The position numbers and the translations under genes are program-made. Below are positions 43,441 to 54,676 of a DNA stretch of 64,000 nt, one piece after another. The notes below the pieces were generated by a model. It saw nothing but the letters and a program-made list of their open reading frames with translations. It made no database searches and had not been told where the DNA came from. The stretch covers positions 3,349,185 to 3,413,184 of the forward strand of contig NC_030986.1 of assembly GCF_000149955.1 (NCBI RefSeq). The letters are read 5' to 3'. Source of the DNA: Fusarium oxysporum f. sp. lycopersici 4287 (taxonomy: Eukaryota; Ascomycota; Sordariomycetes; Hypocreales; Nectriaceae). Each line of letters starts with the position of its first letter. The first letter of the stretch is position 1.

Positions 43441-44649
43441 ATGTCCTTCGAGGGTCTGCAGGAGCGTCTGACGGCTCTGCAAGAGACTACAACACAGCTC
43501 AAAGAGTTTATCGATCGACTCGCAACACTCAAATTCCGACCTGGCTCTGTGCCCCTGACCACCGATGAGGAGAGCAGCGAAAGCGGCGAACTCAGCGCAG
43601 AAATTACGAGTACTCTACGGGACGGAGAAGAGGAGCATGAGCTTCTGCAGGAAGAAGTGGAGTTTCTGCGTGGTGCAGAGCATGACAAAGACCGATTGAA
43701 AGAGAGTGTCGAAAAGATTGGAAAGGAGCTTGAAAGGTATGGTTTGTACTGAAAGGAAAATGGTATTTATGTCTAAACGTACTCTAGCTGCCGTCTCTCT
43801 TTTCGAAAAGCACGACTGTCGGCAAAGCATAGCCTCGCACAGGCACAAAGACGAGAGCGCGAGATCCTCCTTACATCATTTTCACAGCCTACCTCCGAGA
43901 CCAACTCTCTTTACCCTGACGATGAAAAGACTGCTCGTCCTACACGCCATCAGCAGCATGTTCAGAAGCAGCAATCGAGCCTCACTGAAGAGGATCAACA
44001 GAACGTTGGTGCGAGTGCTAATGTGACCAACGCCCTGCGACGAACACATGATTTGATCCAGGCGGAGTTGGCTCGCAGCGAGTTTGCACATGAGACTCTG
44101 ACGGAATCTTCTGCTGCTTTGAAGCAACTGAACGAGTCGTATGGTTCTCTGGACACAATGCTGGCGAGCTCCAAGGACTTATTAGGCACATTGCTGCGCT
44201 CGCAGAAAAGCGATACGTGGTACCTTCAGACGACGTTTTATATGCTAGCTTGTACACTCGGCTGGCTGTTGTTCAGAAGACTGCTGTATGGACCGATGTG
44301 GTGGATTGTTTGGCTACCGCTGAGGTTGATGTTCGGATTGGGAACATCGGCAGGCAGTGCGGTAATGCAAGCGGGTTCTGGGCAGGGCCAGGTGAAAGAG
44401 GCTGGACAAGCGAGCAAAGGAGTTCCGGTGGAGGGCTTGCCCGACGATGAATTGCCTACTGTCAAGGTTGGCACTGAGCAGCAGGCCGAGGTTTTGGAGG
44501 AGGTGGATAAGATTGTGAACGTTGTGAGAGAGGCAGATGAGCTGGGGAATATCCCAGAGGGTGATGAAGACAATATCGGCAATCCCAAGAAGAGGATGTG
44601 GGAGGAGCCCGATGTTGTTGAGCAGCAACGCCCTAGAGATGAGCTATAA
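43441..44649 (+). CDS. SEC20: ER-Golgi Qb-SNARE Sec20
   Basis: Two exons (43441-43736 and 43788-44649) encode 385 aa. The N-terminal half is coiled coil (MSFEGLQERLTALQETTTQL). The Sec20/BNIP1 SNARE segment is in exon 2: VTNALRRTHDLIQAELARSE, then FAHETLTESSAALKQLNESY and LASSKDLLGTLLRSQKSDTW. Hydrophobic segments at about 242-285 (TFYMLACTLGWLLFRRLLY, WWIVWLPLRLMFGL) form the membrane anchor. The remaining 100 residues would be lumenal and are acidic. Sec20 works with Tip20, Ufe1 and Use1 in fusion of COPI vesicles with the ER. The C-terminus does not end in an HDEL-type signal, unlike yeast Sec20. Confidence 0.87.
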
Positions 44650-45060
44650 GTTGGATAATTATTAATTTTATAGCAACAAGGTCCTGAATATGTTGAGCGT
44701 TATGTGCATAATCATGAAGCAAGTCTTGTCAGTAATTTGTTCGAAGTTCATGGCTTCGCGGGCTGAACTGTAAACCAATTTTGGAAGATATGATGCCCAT
44801 CAAAAAACTCGCCAAGAGAATGATCCGTAATGGTGGCATGCTCTATTCTCCGGGTGAGATTTTTTCGTACCTTGGTCATTATCATGTTATCAACCACATT
44901 CATCTATCGACTACCCTCGAATTTTCTTTCAGCCATCATCTCACATAACGCCTTGCCTCCTTTTTGGCTTTCAAACTAACTACCTGGTAAGCAACCCCGT
45001 TCGCCAAGAGCACAAACTAAGGTGCCGGGATTTGTAGTCACACTCTTACTGCTTCTCCGA
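44650..45060. other. Convergent gap SEC20/MDE1
   Basis: 411 bp between convergent stops; no gene seen. Confidence 0.55.
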
Positions 45061-46100
45061 CTATGTTCGCTGGGGAGCAATCTGCTCGACTTCGCTGATC
45101 CAAGGAAGGCCGAGCTTCTTCATCTCAACGGCAAGCTGGAACAGATAATCGAGGCTACATCATATTAGCATAATCATTCGCAGATCATGAGTGAGCTTGT
45201 GATATCTTCCTTACCTCTCACATTGAGTCTTGGCCTTATGAACGTTATCACCCCAGACGTAAACACCGTGACGACGGACGAGAACAGCGTATGTGTCGGG
45301 ATACTTATCCATCGCTTCTTCAAGATACTCGGTTAAGTCCTCCTCATGAGGAGTATTCTCAATGACTGGAATGCGAAGGGTGTCATGATAACCCAGGTTG
45401 CCTGTCTTGTTCATGCCACGGCCAAAGCCCTTGATCTGCTCAATGTTGTTGATCTCGAAAACTCGGTCCTTTCCGGGGCCTTGTGATTCTAACAGGAGGG
45501 TGACCAGAACAGCCCATTGAGAGTGAGTATGTATACAACAGCCAGCTCCTCGGCGGGTGAAAGCAGCAAGGAACAAGGGGGTGCACTGAGAAGGCTTGTA
45601 GCAGGGAGGAGATCGCAGATAAGTGCGCTGGTTGAGCTTGTTGTGGTTAGGATCTTGCTCAGAAAGAGCCATGACATAGATATCGGTGTTCTTCATGAGT
45701 TCTTTTTGAACGCCTGAGGGCGCAATGTATACGAGATCACTGCGATCATGGTTTAAGTTAGAGAAACTTTTGCTCCCTATTTTGATAGCAAATACTCAGG
45801 AGAAGGTTCAAATGATGCCCCATTCACTTGAGGAGGATATATACCGGTAACATGAGTCTTGTAATAAATAAATTTGCCTTCTCCAACTCATCATGGCGGG
45901 GTCGCGGGGTAAAAAATGACGAAATTTCAAACACTAGCAAGGTAAACATACTCATCTCGAATAGAGCAACCGCCTCCTGTTCCAGTAACCCAGCCCAGAG
46001 TCCAGAACTTTGCGCATAGCGAAGGGATCAGGTTAGCAGGGTGGTTCGGGTCCTCGGAAGTAATGAGGGCATCGCCAGTTGGGCGTTGCTCAGTTGACAT
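45061..46100 (-). CDS. MDE1: Methylthioribulose-1-phosphate dehydratase
   Basis: Three exons (46100-45952, 45739-45215, 45154-45061) encode 255 aa. Start ATG at 46100 ([20 protein letters not shown]). Class II aldolase/adducin fold with [17 protein letters not shown], then [13 protein letters not shown] after the first intron (Asp split GA/T). The metal ligands are in [11 protein letters not shown] and [11 protein letters not shown], and the putative catalytic Glu is in the [11 protein letters not shown] region. It dehydrates methylthioribulose-1-phosphate in the methionine salvage pathway in the cytosol. The first intron is 212 nt, longer than most here. Length matches yeast Mde1 (244). Confidence 0.92.
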
Positions 46101-48160
46101 TTTGTCTTTGGAGGAAGATCTAGAGATGCGGAGCGCTTTAAATCGTGTCTTTGCAGAGGGTTTCTGATTCGGATCGTAGCAGCTGGGGCAAGACAGAGAT
46201 CCAGCGGAGGATCGAGGTTTGGGAAATGAGATAGCAGCACGGTCAATGTGATGCAGCTGAAGCTGATGTTGGTGGTGGATAGTTTCTTGTCTAATGTTAA
46301 GCCAATGCCGCACCTGTCTATGCTGTGGTTTCAGAGCCTCTGAGTGGCTGAGGAAGATAGATCGGGCATTAGGTGCTCTGTGCTGTCAAAATCCATCCCA
46401 TGATGACAAGAGTACTGGTGGGAGAACTACCTACTGTACGCTAGCCAATTAACAACCAGAAGACATTCTCCAAGTCCAACACCTTTCTGTGGAGAATGAG
46501 GTCGTAACTGATGAGCGCGATGGCCTAAACAATCAGAAACAATGGCTTGGGAACGTTGGGCGGTTACTAGTCTTGACTGGGCAGGCCGTATTTCTCCTGG
46601 TCCACTGGCTCTCCAAAATCTACACCAAGCCAAGTCTCTGTCTCAAGAATCTTTGCCATGTGATGGAATTTTCTTTTGTCCGGAATATTCTATCTTGTAT
46701 CCCGATCCTATGCAATGCGTGCGACCTCAGTTTTCAAAGGGCATTGGCCTCAGTCTGATCTGAGGCTGTATTGCGTCTATGGTGGCAAGCGAGTGAGCTA
46801 TGAATAGGAACGGAGACGGAACAGCCGAGAATGGTCCAAAAGATACGGAGTACAGCTGGCGATGGAGTTTCTCTTCCGTCAAGATTTATCGATGCAAGTT
46901 TGAAATGGGCCAGATAGCCATCTGCTACATGTCTTTGCATGAACTCAAGGGTTCATGTTATCTGAATGACTCGGAGTTTTGAATATGTGATAATAACCAG
47001 CATCAGATGGAGAATCTTCCCAAATTGAAGACGAATAGACGAATGCCTTGGAACAGACCTGGCCTGTGTTTTAACATTTTCAAGGATGGCGCCTCAATCA
47101 CAAGCCTTCACAGGTGGGTAATAATACTCGTTTAATGAGTGCGAGAATCCATCAACAGGCTCTGAGCATCATGTCTTGTCTTGATGTTGACCCTTGTCCC
47201 TGCTTATATGTAATAAATGACCTTTTTCAGCTCTCAGCGCCGGGGCCGGGACGCCAACAACCTGGTCCTGGTAGAGCTGCATTGTAGCAGTAGCAGTAGC
47301 AGTAGCACAGATGCCCCTAATAACAAAGTGGCATATGGGGGGAACGGGGAGCACCGCCGGGGCTTTTTCTCTGGCATACCTCGTATTCATGGATTAGGAT
47401 GGAAGAGGTTGAGCCGACGGCTTTTGCAGGTGACAACGCGGCATAGGGCATCCGTTAGAGGTCCTAAGCGCCGTTTGCCTATCCCTTTGAGGGAAGAGGA
47501 GAGTTTGAGTTTGTTGAGTTCTTGAGCATGTAGTCTATTTTAACCTAGTGACAGTGCATTGAGATGACGCTGGTGATAGCCAAACAAAATGTATACATGT
47601 ACGCCAATGAAAATAGGCCGTTTTAATTACTCTGGCCAAGCCCTCCAAAGCGGCCTCGACTCCCTGAGCTGGCCGGTATGGTGCTAACTTACAGTAGTAG
47701 ACCATGGCTTTCCAGTCTGTTCTTTATTCACTCATAGTGTGAAGAAGAAAACAAATCGTCAAGTGTGTTATTGTTTACATTGTATTGGCTGGATTGCAAA
47801 CACTTTGCAAATAACACTCACTCACTGGCTCAGTCTGGTTGATGGTTTACAAAGTCTCGTCTCGGACACACTTCCGCCCACCCCTTTGTCCCAAAATGGA
47901 GGCCTGGTCTATTATTGTCTAGCCCCAAGGGTCACCCCCTGAGACAACCTCGAATCCAATCGATTTGGAGAGATCCGATGCTAGTGCAGTAATCTAGGCG
48001 CGCTAAGAACAGCCGTGTCCCCGTCACCTTTGAAGGTGCAAATTAGGAGGGCTCATCAGTGGTGGTGGAAAGCAGAAAACACCACACATGTAAGAAAGGA
48101 CGGCAGATGGTGGTCATGTCGCCTGGCAACACGAGCTGTTGGAGGCGAAGCTCCCCCATG

Positions 48161-48203
48161 ATGGATGGATGGATGGATGAGCAAGTGGAGGATCATCCAT
48201 CCA
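48161..48203. repeat. ATGG microsatellite with inverted arm (hairpin)
   Basis: ATGG units run from 48161 to about 48179. The last 11 bases of the tract (48170-48180) are the exact reverse complement of 48193-48203, with a 12-nt loop. Confidence 0.75.
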
Positions 48204-48540
48204 ATATGTGTGGGTCGCTTGTGTTTTTATCTCCCAACGTCTTTTCCCATCCATCATAAGTTTTGTTAGTTACGGTCGCTGGCGAGTCCACTCACAACAT
48301 GACCATCCTCAATCATCTGAGCCGAAAAAGAATTGTTAAACGAAGGGTGAGATGCAAGATCTGCGCTGAGCCGGAATTACAGGAACATCACCCAGCTCAA
48401 CTGGCAAATGGTCGTTTCTTCCCCTAGTCAACGCAGGACAGGGACGGCAAATTAGTGGCAGCCTCTTGGATCATGGCTTGCAAATTTAAAATTGATGTCG
48501 GCGGGCTTCCCCAGACCAGAAAGTAAACGAACATCGATCG

Positions 48541-48560
48541 ACATCACATCACATCACATC
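48541..48560. repeat. (ACATC)x4 microsatellite
   Basis: Four perfect ACATC units in the gene-poor region. Confidence 0.85.
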
Positions 48561-49508
48561 AGTCGTCTACGGAGCAGGTACCGCATGCCTACCTCCTCAG
48601 GCTCCTCTTCTTCGCTCGCTACAGTCCGAACCGACTGCAACTCACTCTAATTTTGTGCTTGTGCTTGTGCTTGTCCTTTCTTTGTTGTCGTCCAACTGCA
48701 TGTACTGTGCCCAAGCCTGTGTCACAACGTGGACGTGGACTTGTGTGAGGGGGTTTGCGTGGCATACCCAAAAATCCCCCTCACCCTTTTTCTGTTGTGT
48801 TATTATGATACCAACGGAACCCCGAATGTGCATCATGCGTACTCTGTGTCTACGGCCGACAGCAATAGCATCCCCGAGAAGGTGATGGATACTTCGTTTC
48901 TCTCCTCCCCGTCTCTTGCACTTCCTGATCAGACAAAATGGATCCTCAATGGCTCCAATCCTAATCCTAGCGCCATGATGGGTCCTCTCTTCCCTCACCC
49001 CATGTCCATGTCCGTCCATGCTCCTCCATGTCCCACCTCGAGCCATTGACAAGCAAAATGTGAAGGTCCTGATGGGTCCCCTATCTCCCGATGAGCCGGG
49101 GGCTAGCTTGGCGCGGTTTGCCTGCACCTCAGGTCAGTCTTGTTGACTTGTGCCTGTGCCTGCACCTGTGAGCCTGTGACTTTCACGGCTTCCCCTAGCC
49201 TGGCCTGGGGGTCTGAGACTTTGCTTTGCCTTGTCTAGGCTTGCTTGGGCTTAAGCGGTGGTGGTATGGTCATTGGCTTGATGGTGTGGATGCCCCTTTG
49301 CAAACCGTCCACGTCCAGTTGAGGACTCGACTCATAAAAGGACCTGGCTACCCCGTCGCGTGGTCTTGTTTCCCTTCCTCTTCACCCTCGTTGTCATCCG
49401 TCCGTCGTTCGTTAAGACAAGAATTCTACTTCAGACTTTCGCTTTGAGATCTATCTCGATTACTTTACACTACTAATTCTAATATCAACAAACTCGAAAT
49501 CCATCAGC

Positions 49509-50158
49509 ATGCGTTTCACCTCCATCTTCGTTGCCGGCGCTTTCGCCACCATGGCCGCTGCCCAGAGCAAGACTGCTTCTGTCTCTCCCGCTCAACAGTC
49601 TCAGCTTGACTGCCTTGACGCCTGTGATGCTGGTGATGTCAAGTGCCAGTCTTACTGCATCACTGTAAGTACGCCATTTCTCGTGGACAGAAAAACACCG
49701 GTCTGACGATGATTCCACAGGTCCCCTCTCCCGATGAGAAGAACATCAACGCCACCACCGAGTGTGTTGCCGCCTGCCCCAAGGGCAAGGGTTCTGCCTC
49801 CGATACTGAGAAGTACTCTGTCTGTCTCCAGGACTGTATCGCCAACAACTACTGGAAGACCATCGACGGTACTCCCCAGGAGACCGGCGCTGCTGGTTCC
49901 AAGGACAAGGCCTCTTCCGCTGCCGAGTCTGCTGCTTCCAAGGCCACCGGGACTGCCTCCGATGAGGACAGCACCGCCACCGCTTCTGCCTCTGAGTCTG
50001 ATGCCACCGCTACCGACGCCTCTGAGACCGCCTCTGGATCTGCCTCCGGCACTGCTTCCGGCTCCGCTGCTCAGTCTTCCGAGACTGGCAATGCTGCTAC
50101 CGCCCTCGTTGGTGGTGTCTCTCTCCTCGGTCTCGTCGCCGCTGTCTTCGCTCTGTAA
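49509..50158 (+). CDS. Secreted Cys-rich GPI-anchored cell wall protein, unknown function
   Basis: Two exons (49509-49664 and 49721-50158) encode 197 aa. Residues 1-18 are a signal peptide (MRFTSIFVAGAFATMAAA). Eight cysteines form four C-x3-C pairs: CLDAC, CQSYC, CVAAC and CLQDC. The NAT sequon in NINATTEC is an N-glycosylation site. From about residue 95 the chain is almost only Ser, Ala, Thr, Asp, Glu and Gly, a likely O-mannosylated stalk. It ends in a small-residue omega-site region and a hydrophobic tail (ATALVGGVSLLGLVAAVFAL), the GPI-attachment signal. The Cys pattern is not CFEM, although the overall design is similar. The codons are strongly biased to C-ending forms, suggesting high expression. 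Confidence 0.85.
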
Positions 50159-51779
50159 ATTGGATCGCCTCTTTTGGACATCTGGTTGATAGAATGGAAG
50201 GATTTTAATGGGTTTGCTCTAGAGCGGTAATGATTGGAGTTTGATTTCAAATGTGATACATGTTGGGCATCATGACGAAGGCCTCTTTGGGCCGGATCGA
50301 CTTTTCATGGACAAATTATTGGGACACCTTGCGCGTTCACATACGGCTCGACACGAGCATCAATACAATACCTCTTTGTTTGCGCTCTGCGTAACCTTAT
50401 CTTGATGTGCATTTTCCAATTAACCTGAAGTCAGAACAGAACAAAACACAACACAACACACAACACGACCACAGAGGTTGTATTGGTTGTGGGGTGTCGT
50501 TCTGTGATTGGTTCCAGTTTCCGAATCGGGTGCTTGAGGGTTTAGCTTGAAACAAGCGAAATGATTGTCTTACGATGAAGTCAAAGCCCGAGTCCAACTC
50601 AATCGTTTTATCATAATTTTTTCAATCCCGAGATAGTTGTATTTCGAAAGGACCTCCTCGAGAGTTGTTTGCATACCGAACAGTCTTCCTGTGTCGCTAA
50701 TGTTTGTATAGATGCGTCATGACAGAAGAATCGGCTTCAAATACAGTTTGATTGCAGTAATACCCTTGACGCCACAGTGTTCCATGTCTGTGCTTGATCT
50801 TGTTGCTGTCTTGTCAGGCCCTTTTCGAGACACTAGTTCGGTGCTGGGAGCCGCCCTCGAACACTTTCAAGCTTCTGCTCCGTGTCAGTCATCAGTCCAT
50901 AGGGTAGCTGTTAAACAACCCGTGGACAGATTTCTTACCACTGACTGATGTCACTTATGATTAAGGTAATGTGGAGAAGGATAATCTCTATCGATAAATT
51001 CAAAGCTCATAGTCCACATCCTTTGCGTTGACCAATCTAAAGACTAGCAAGCCACTGTAGACACCTCCTTGTTTCGTTCAGAAGTATAAGGTACTGAAGA
51101 TTCCGAACTTTACTATTGGTCGAGCAGTTGCTTTTATACTGAAGCCCAAAGAACGATCCAACCAAGGCTTTGTGCACTCTTGTAAACACGGTTATGCCTC
51201 TTGGACTTGCTTAGACGATTTTTATTTTGTTTTTTTAAAGTTGAGGCTTATTACGCTTGTGAAATTAACCATCCATCCCGCCAATTGTTCCATGGACAGC
51301 TGTCTTCTTCTCGAGCCTTCTGTGGGACGTGACCTATTCTGTAACTACAAGGCCAAGGCTGTGAGGCTTCCGTCGATTCCCCCCCCCCCGTTCCATGGGA
51401 TGGGAGTACCTGACAGTCGGCATCCGCACCTTCCTTCTTCCAACCTTAGTGGCTCCGGGCCACGACCCCCGCTCTGCACCTGTTCGTGATCCCTGAAATT
51501 TAGGCGGCTCTGAGCTTCTTCGTTCTACGTGTCCTCAACACTAAGACAGAGCTCTCCACTCATTGTTAAGACGCCACCTTTCGCTTCTTCACTCCCCATT
51601 CTACATTCCACCTTACTCTTGGACCTCTTATCTCCTCGAGCGCTGGGAATACCCTCATCGAGCATACACTTTTTCTCAGTCACACGTCTTTTTTTTATTG
51701 TGTTCCTGCTCCTCCTCTTTCGCAGCCTCTGGTGACGTCCTTAATTCTCTGCTCAAGTTACTCCGTCACTTCCTTCATC
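50159..51779. other. Intergenic, GPI-protein 3' flank and calnexin promoter
   Basis: 1.6 kb without a supported gene. It has an AC-rich stretch near 50435-50465 and a C11 run at 51379-51389. A TGACGTC core lies near 51733 in the calnexin promoter, a possible bZIP site but not enough to assign. The 250 bp before the calnexin ATG are very CT-rich. Confidence 0.5.
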
Positions 51780-53627
51780 ATGAAGCTCAACGCTGTTGCA
51801 GCGGCCATGTCGGCTGCCATGCTTACGGGCAACGTCCACGCCGAGGACATCAAGAAGGCTTCCCCTTCTGTTCCCGACAAGCTCCCTACATTCACCGTGA
51901 GTTTTTTTTTAATGAGCAATCTAGCTCATGTATGGGGCTATGTAGCTCCTCCTCATGAGCTCTTGTCCCAGTCAATTGATAGCTAACCCACCCTTACAGC
52001 CGACCGTTGTCAAGGCCGACTTCCTTGAGCAATTCACCGATGACTGGGACCAGCGATGGAAGCCCTCTCACGCGAAGAAGGACACATCTGGCTCCGAGGA
52101 GGAATGGGCTTATGTTGGCGAGTGGGCCGTTGAAGAGCCCGTACAGTACAAGGGCATCGAGGGCGATAAAGGTCTTGTTGTTAAGAACCCTGCGGCGCAC
52201 CATGCTATTTCCGCCAAGTTCCCTAAGAAGATTGACAACAAGGACAACACCCTCGTCGTCCAGTATGAGGTGAAGCTGCAAAGTAAGCATGACTCTGGAA
52301 TACCACTCAGTGATCGCGCATGCTGACATTTTTGCTCCCAGATGGCCTCGAGTGTGGTGGTGCTTACATGAAGCTCCTTCGCGACAACAAGGCTCTCCAT
52401 CAGGAAGAGTTCGCAAACACAACCCCCTACGTGATCATGTTCGGTCCCGACAAGTGTGGCCACACCAACAAAGTCCACTTCATTTTCAACCACAAGAACC
52501 CCAAGACTGGCGAGTATGAGGAGAAGCATCTCGATTCTCCCCCCACCGCCAAGATTACAAAGACCACCGAGCTTTACACCTTGATCGTTCATCCCAACAA
52601 CACCTACGTCATCAAGCAAAATAATGAGGAGGTCAAGACCGGCAGCCTCTTGGAGGATTTCACCCCCGCTGTCAACCCCCCGGCCGAGATTGATGATGCA
52701 AACGATAAGAAGCCTGAGGACTGGGTTGACCAAGCACGCATTCCCGATCCTGAGGCCAAGAAGCCTGAGGATTGGGACGAGGATGCCCCCTACGAGATTG
52801 TCGACGAGGAAGCTGAGAAACCTGAGGACTGGCTCGAGAACGAGCCCGTCACCATCCCCGACCCTGAGGCCGAGAAGCCAGATGATTGGGATGACGAGGA
52901 GGACGGCGACTGGATCGCCCCTACCGTCCCCAACCCCAAGTGTGCCGACGCCTCTGGTTGCGGCCCGTGGACCAAGCCAATGAAGCGCAACCCCGACTAC
53001 AAGGGTAAGTGGACTGCACCTTACATCGAGAACCCCGCATACAAGGGAACTTGGGCTCCCCGCAAGATCAAGAACCCCGACTACTTTGAGGACAAGAACC
53101 CTGCCAACTTCGAGCCCATGGGAGCCATTGGTTTCGAGATCTGGACTATGCAGAATGATATTCTCTTTGACAACATCTACATTGGTCACTCCATTGAGGA
53201 CGCCAACAAGCTCGCTGAGGAGACCTTTGGTGTCAAGCACCCCATCGAGAAGGCCCTCTTCGATGCCGACAAGCCTAAGCAGGAGGACAAGCCTAAGTCC
53301 CCCAGCGACCTCAAGTTCCTCGATGACCCTGTTCACTACATCACCGAGAAGGTCGAGCTCTTCAAGGCCATTGCCGCTCAGGACCCCATCGAGGCCATCA
53401 AGTTCGTCCCTGAGGTTGCTGGAGCTTTTGCCGCCATTATCATTGGTGCCGCTGGCCTCATCGCTGTTCTGTTCAACCTTGGCAAGTCACCCGCTGTTCA
53501 GCAGACTGCTGAAAAGGCATCCGACAAGGCCAAGCAGGTCAAGGATAAGGCTGCTGAGGCCACCGCTACCGGCGCTGAGCAGGTCAAGGGCGCTGTTAAC
53601 AAGCGCACTACCCGCAGCCAGTCATAA
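51780..53627 (+). CDS. CNX1: Calnexin, ER membrane lectin chaperone
   Basis: Three exons (51780-51896, 52000-52282, 52342-53627) encode 561 aa. A signal peptide ([21 protein letters not shown]) precedes the lectin domain, with [12 protein letters not shown] and [12 protein letters not shown] calreticulin signatures. The P-domain arm (about 250-340) has repeats of [21 protein letters not shown], then matching GxW-type repeats ([18 protein letters not shown]). One membrane helix lies at about 491-513 ([16 protein letters not shown]), followed by a Lys-rich cytosolic tail ending TTRSQS. That distinguishes it from soluble calreticulin with HDEL. It binds monoglucosylated N-glycans during ER folding. 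A likely functional partner is the OST complex, whose OST1-type gene in this window is broken. Confidence 0.95.
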
Positions 53628-54676
53628 GGAAAAAGAGAAAATAATCTCAGATGGTCAGTTGTATCGGGTGGAGTGATATTCAAAAGCGGACGGAGAACCT
53701 GTGGAGGTAAGAAGAGAAGCAAGTTTGGAAGGAAATGTACACAATTCTCACGATTGATTGATTGATTGATTTGGCGCATCAGAGCAGCGATAGGGATATC
53801 GAACAATTGATAGCTTTTCAGGCTGACCTCACTCTTCATCGGTTCATGACTCGTCGTGGTGTTCCATATGTCTAGACCACTCAAGAGGTACTGTGAAGCA
53901 AGGCGTTGGCATTATTATCTCGGTTTGTTTAAGGTAGTTTCGTATTTACAGTAGGTCAACTCGACAAGTATTAAATCTGGTTTTTTCTCTTTCACCGAAA
54001 TCGGCGTGCATTTACAGATAAGGGTGTCCAGTAGCAGCCTAGATCGATATTGAGAAGACGAACGCCCTCCATAAACATCCATTTACGTTTGAGAATCATG
54101 GAAGGTGACCCCGACGTCCGATAGATAAAGGTCAAAGGAATCGAAGTGGCAGGTGACTTGAGATAGATATGTTTCCCAATTAGGCAGGCGAAAGGAGACG
54201 AACAAATACAGTGAGAGATCTAGTTTCTGGCCGGCAATCTCAACCAGTAGGAGACTAGAATTGGGAGACAAACCTCAGACCGTGGTATCCATCGGCATTG
54301 ACGGTAACCAGCGGACAAGCCGGAGCTCACTCGGCAATTACCCCACACTTTCCAGAAATGTCAGCCCAGCTCTTGGGGCAAGTTGCTAGCTTATCATGAG
54401 TTGCTCTTGCCGCCCCGCACTGACTCGCCTTTGGTGCTTGCAAGTGGTGACCTTCTCAGATGAACGCCACTCCAATTGCCTCCGCACCGTTGACATAGCC
54501 GGGACACTTTCTCAGTATAAAAGTCTAGAGAACCCATGACCTCCTGAATTCTGTCCTGTTTGTTGCTTCATTGGAAGTTATCGAGGTCAATCGCTCTCCC
54601 TCTCCTAGCTCTTGTCCCTCTCACTTACACACAACGTATTTGAGCCTCATATACTGTCATCTTCATCATCAACATC
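53628..54676. other. Intergenic, calnexin 3' flank and MMSDH promoter
   Basis: 1.05 kb without a gene. It contains a (GATT)x5 microsatellite at 53752-53771. The last 120 bp before the ATG are CT-rich, with a TATAAAA-like string near 54517. Confidence 0.5.
53752..53771. repeat. (GATT)x5 microsatellite
   Basis: Five perfect GATT units in the calnexin 3' flank. Confidence 0.85.

Larger units (their letters stand above)
46101..49508. other. Gene-poor 3.4-kb region
   Basis: No convincing gene. ORFs up to 161 codons occur but start on non-ATG codons or lack family features and codon structure. It holds several simple repeats: (ATGG)n at 48161-48179 with a matching inverted arm at 48193-48203, (ACATC)x4 at 48541-48560, and (TGTGCT)x3 at about 48655-48674. 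The last 500 bp form the promoter of the GPI-protein gene, with CT-rich DNA before the ATG. Confidence 0.55.

Noticed and set aside
46480..46560. Possible C/D-box snoRNA (TGATGA near 46510)
   Set aside because: No convincing D box, terminal stem or guide element could be placed around it.
47217..47525. 102-codon plus-strand ORF with a run of serines
   Set aside because: The run comes from an AGC/AGT simple repeat, the rest has no family feature, and no splice or neighbour context supports it.
48642..49127. 161-codon minus-strand ORF in the gene-poor region
   Set aside because: Translation is low-complexity over simple repeats (TSTSTS end) with no domain, and there is an equally long frame on the other strand.
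52110..53336. 408-codon minus-strand ORF opposite calnexin
   Set aside because: It is antisense to the conserved lectin and P domains; a Leu/Val/Gly-rich translation is typical of shadows of C-ending codons.
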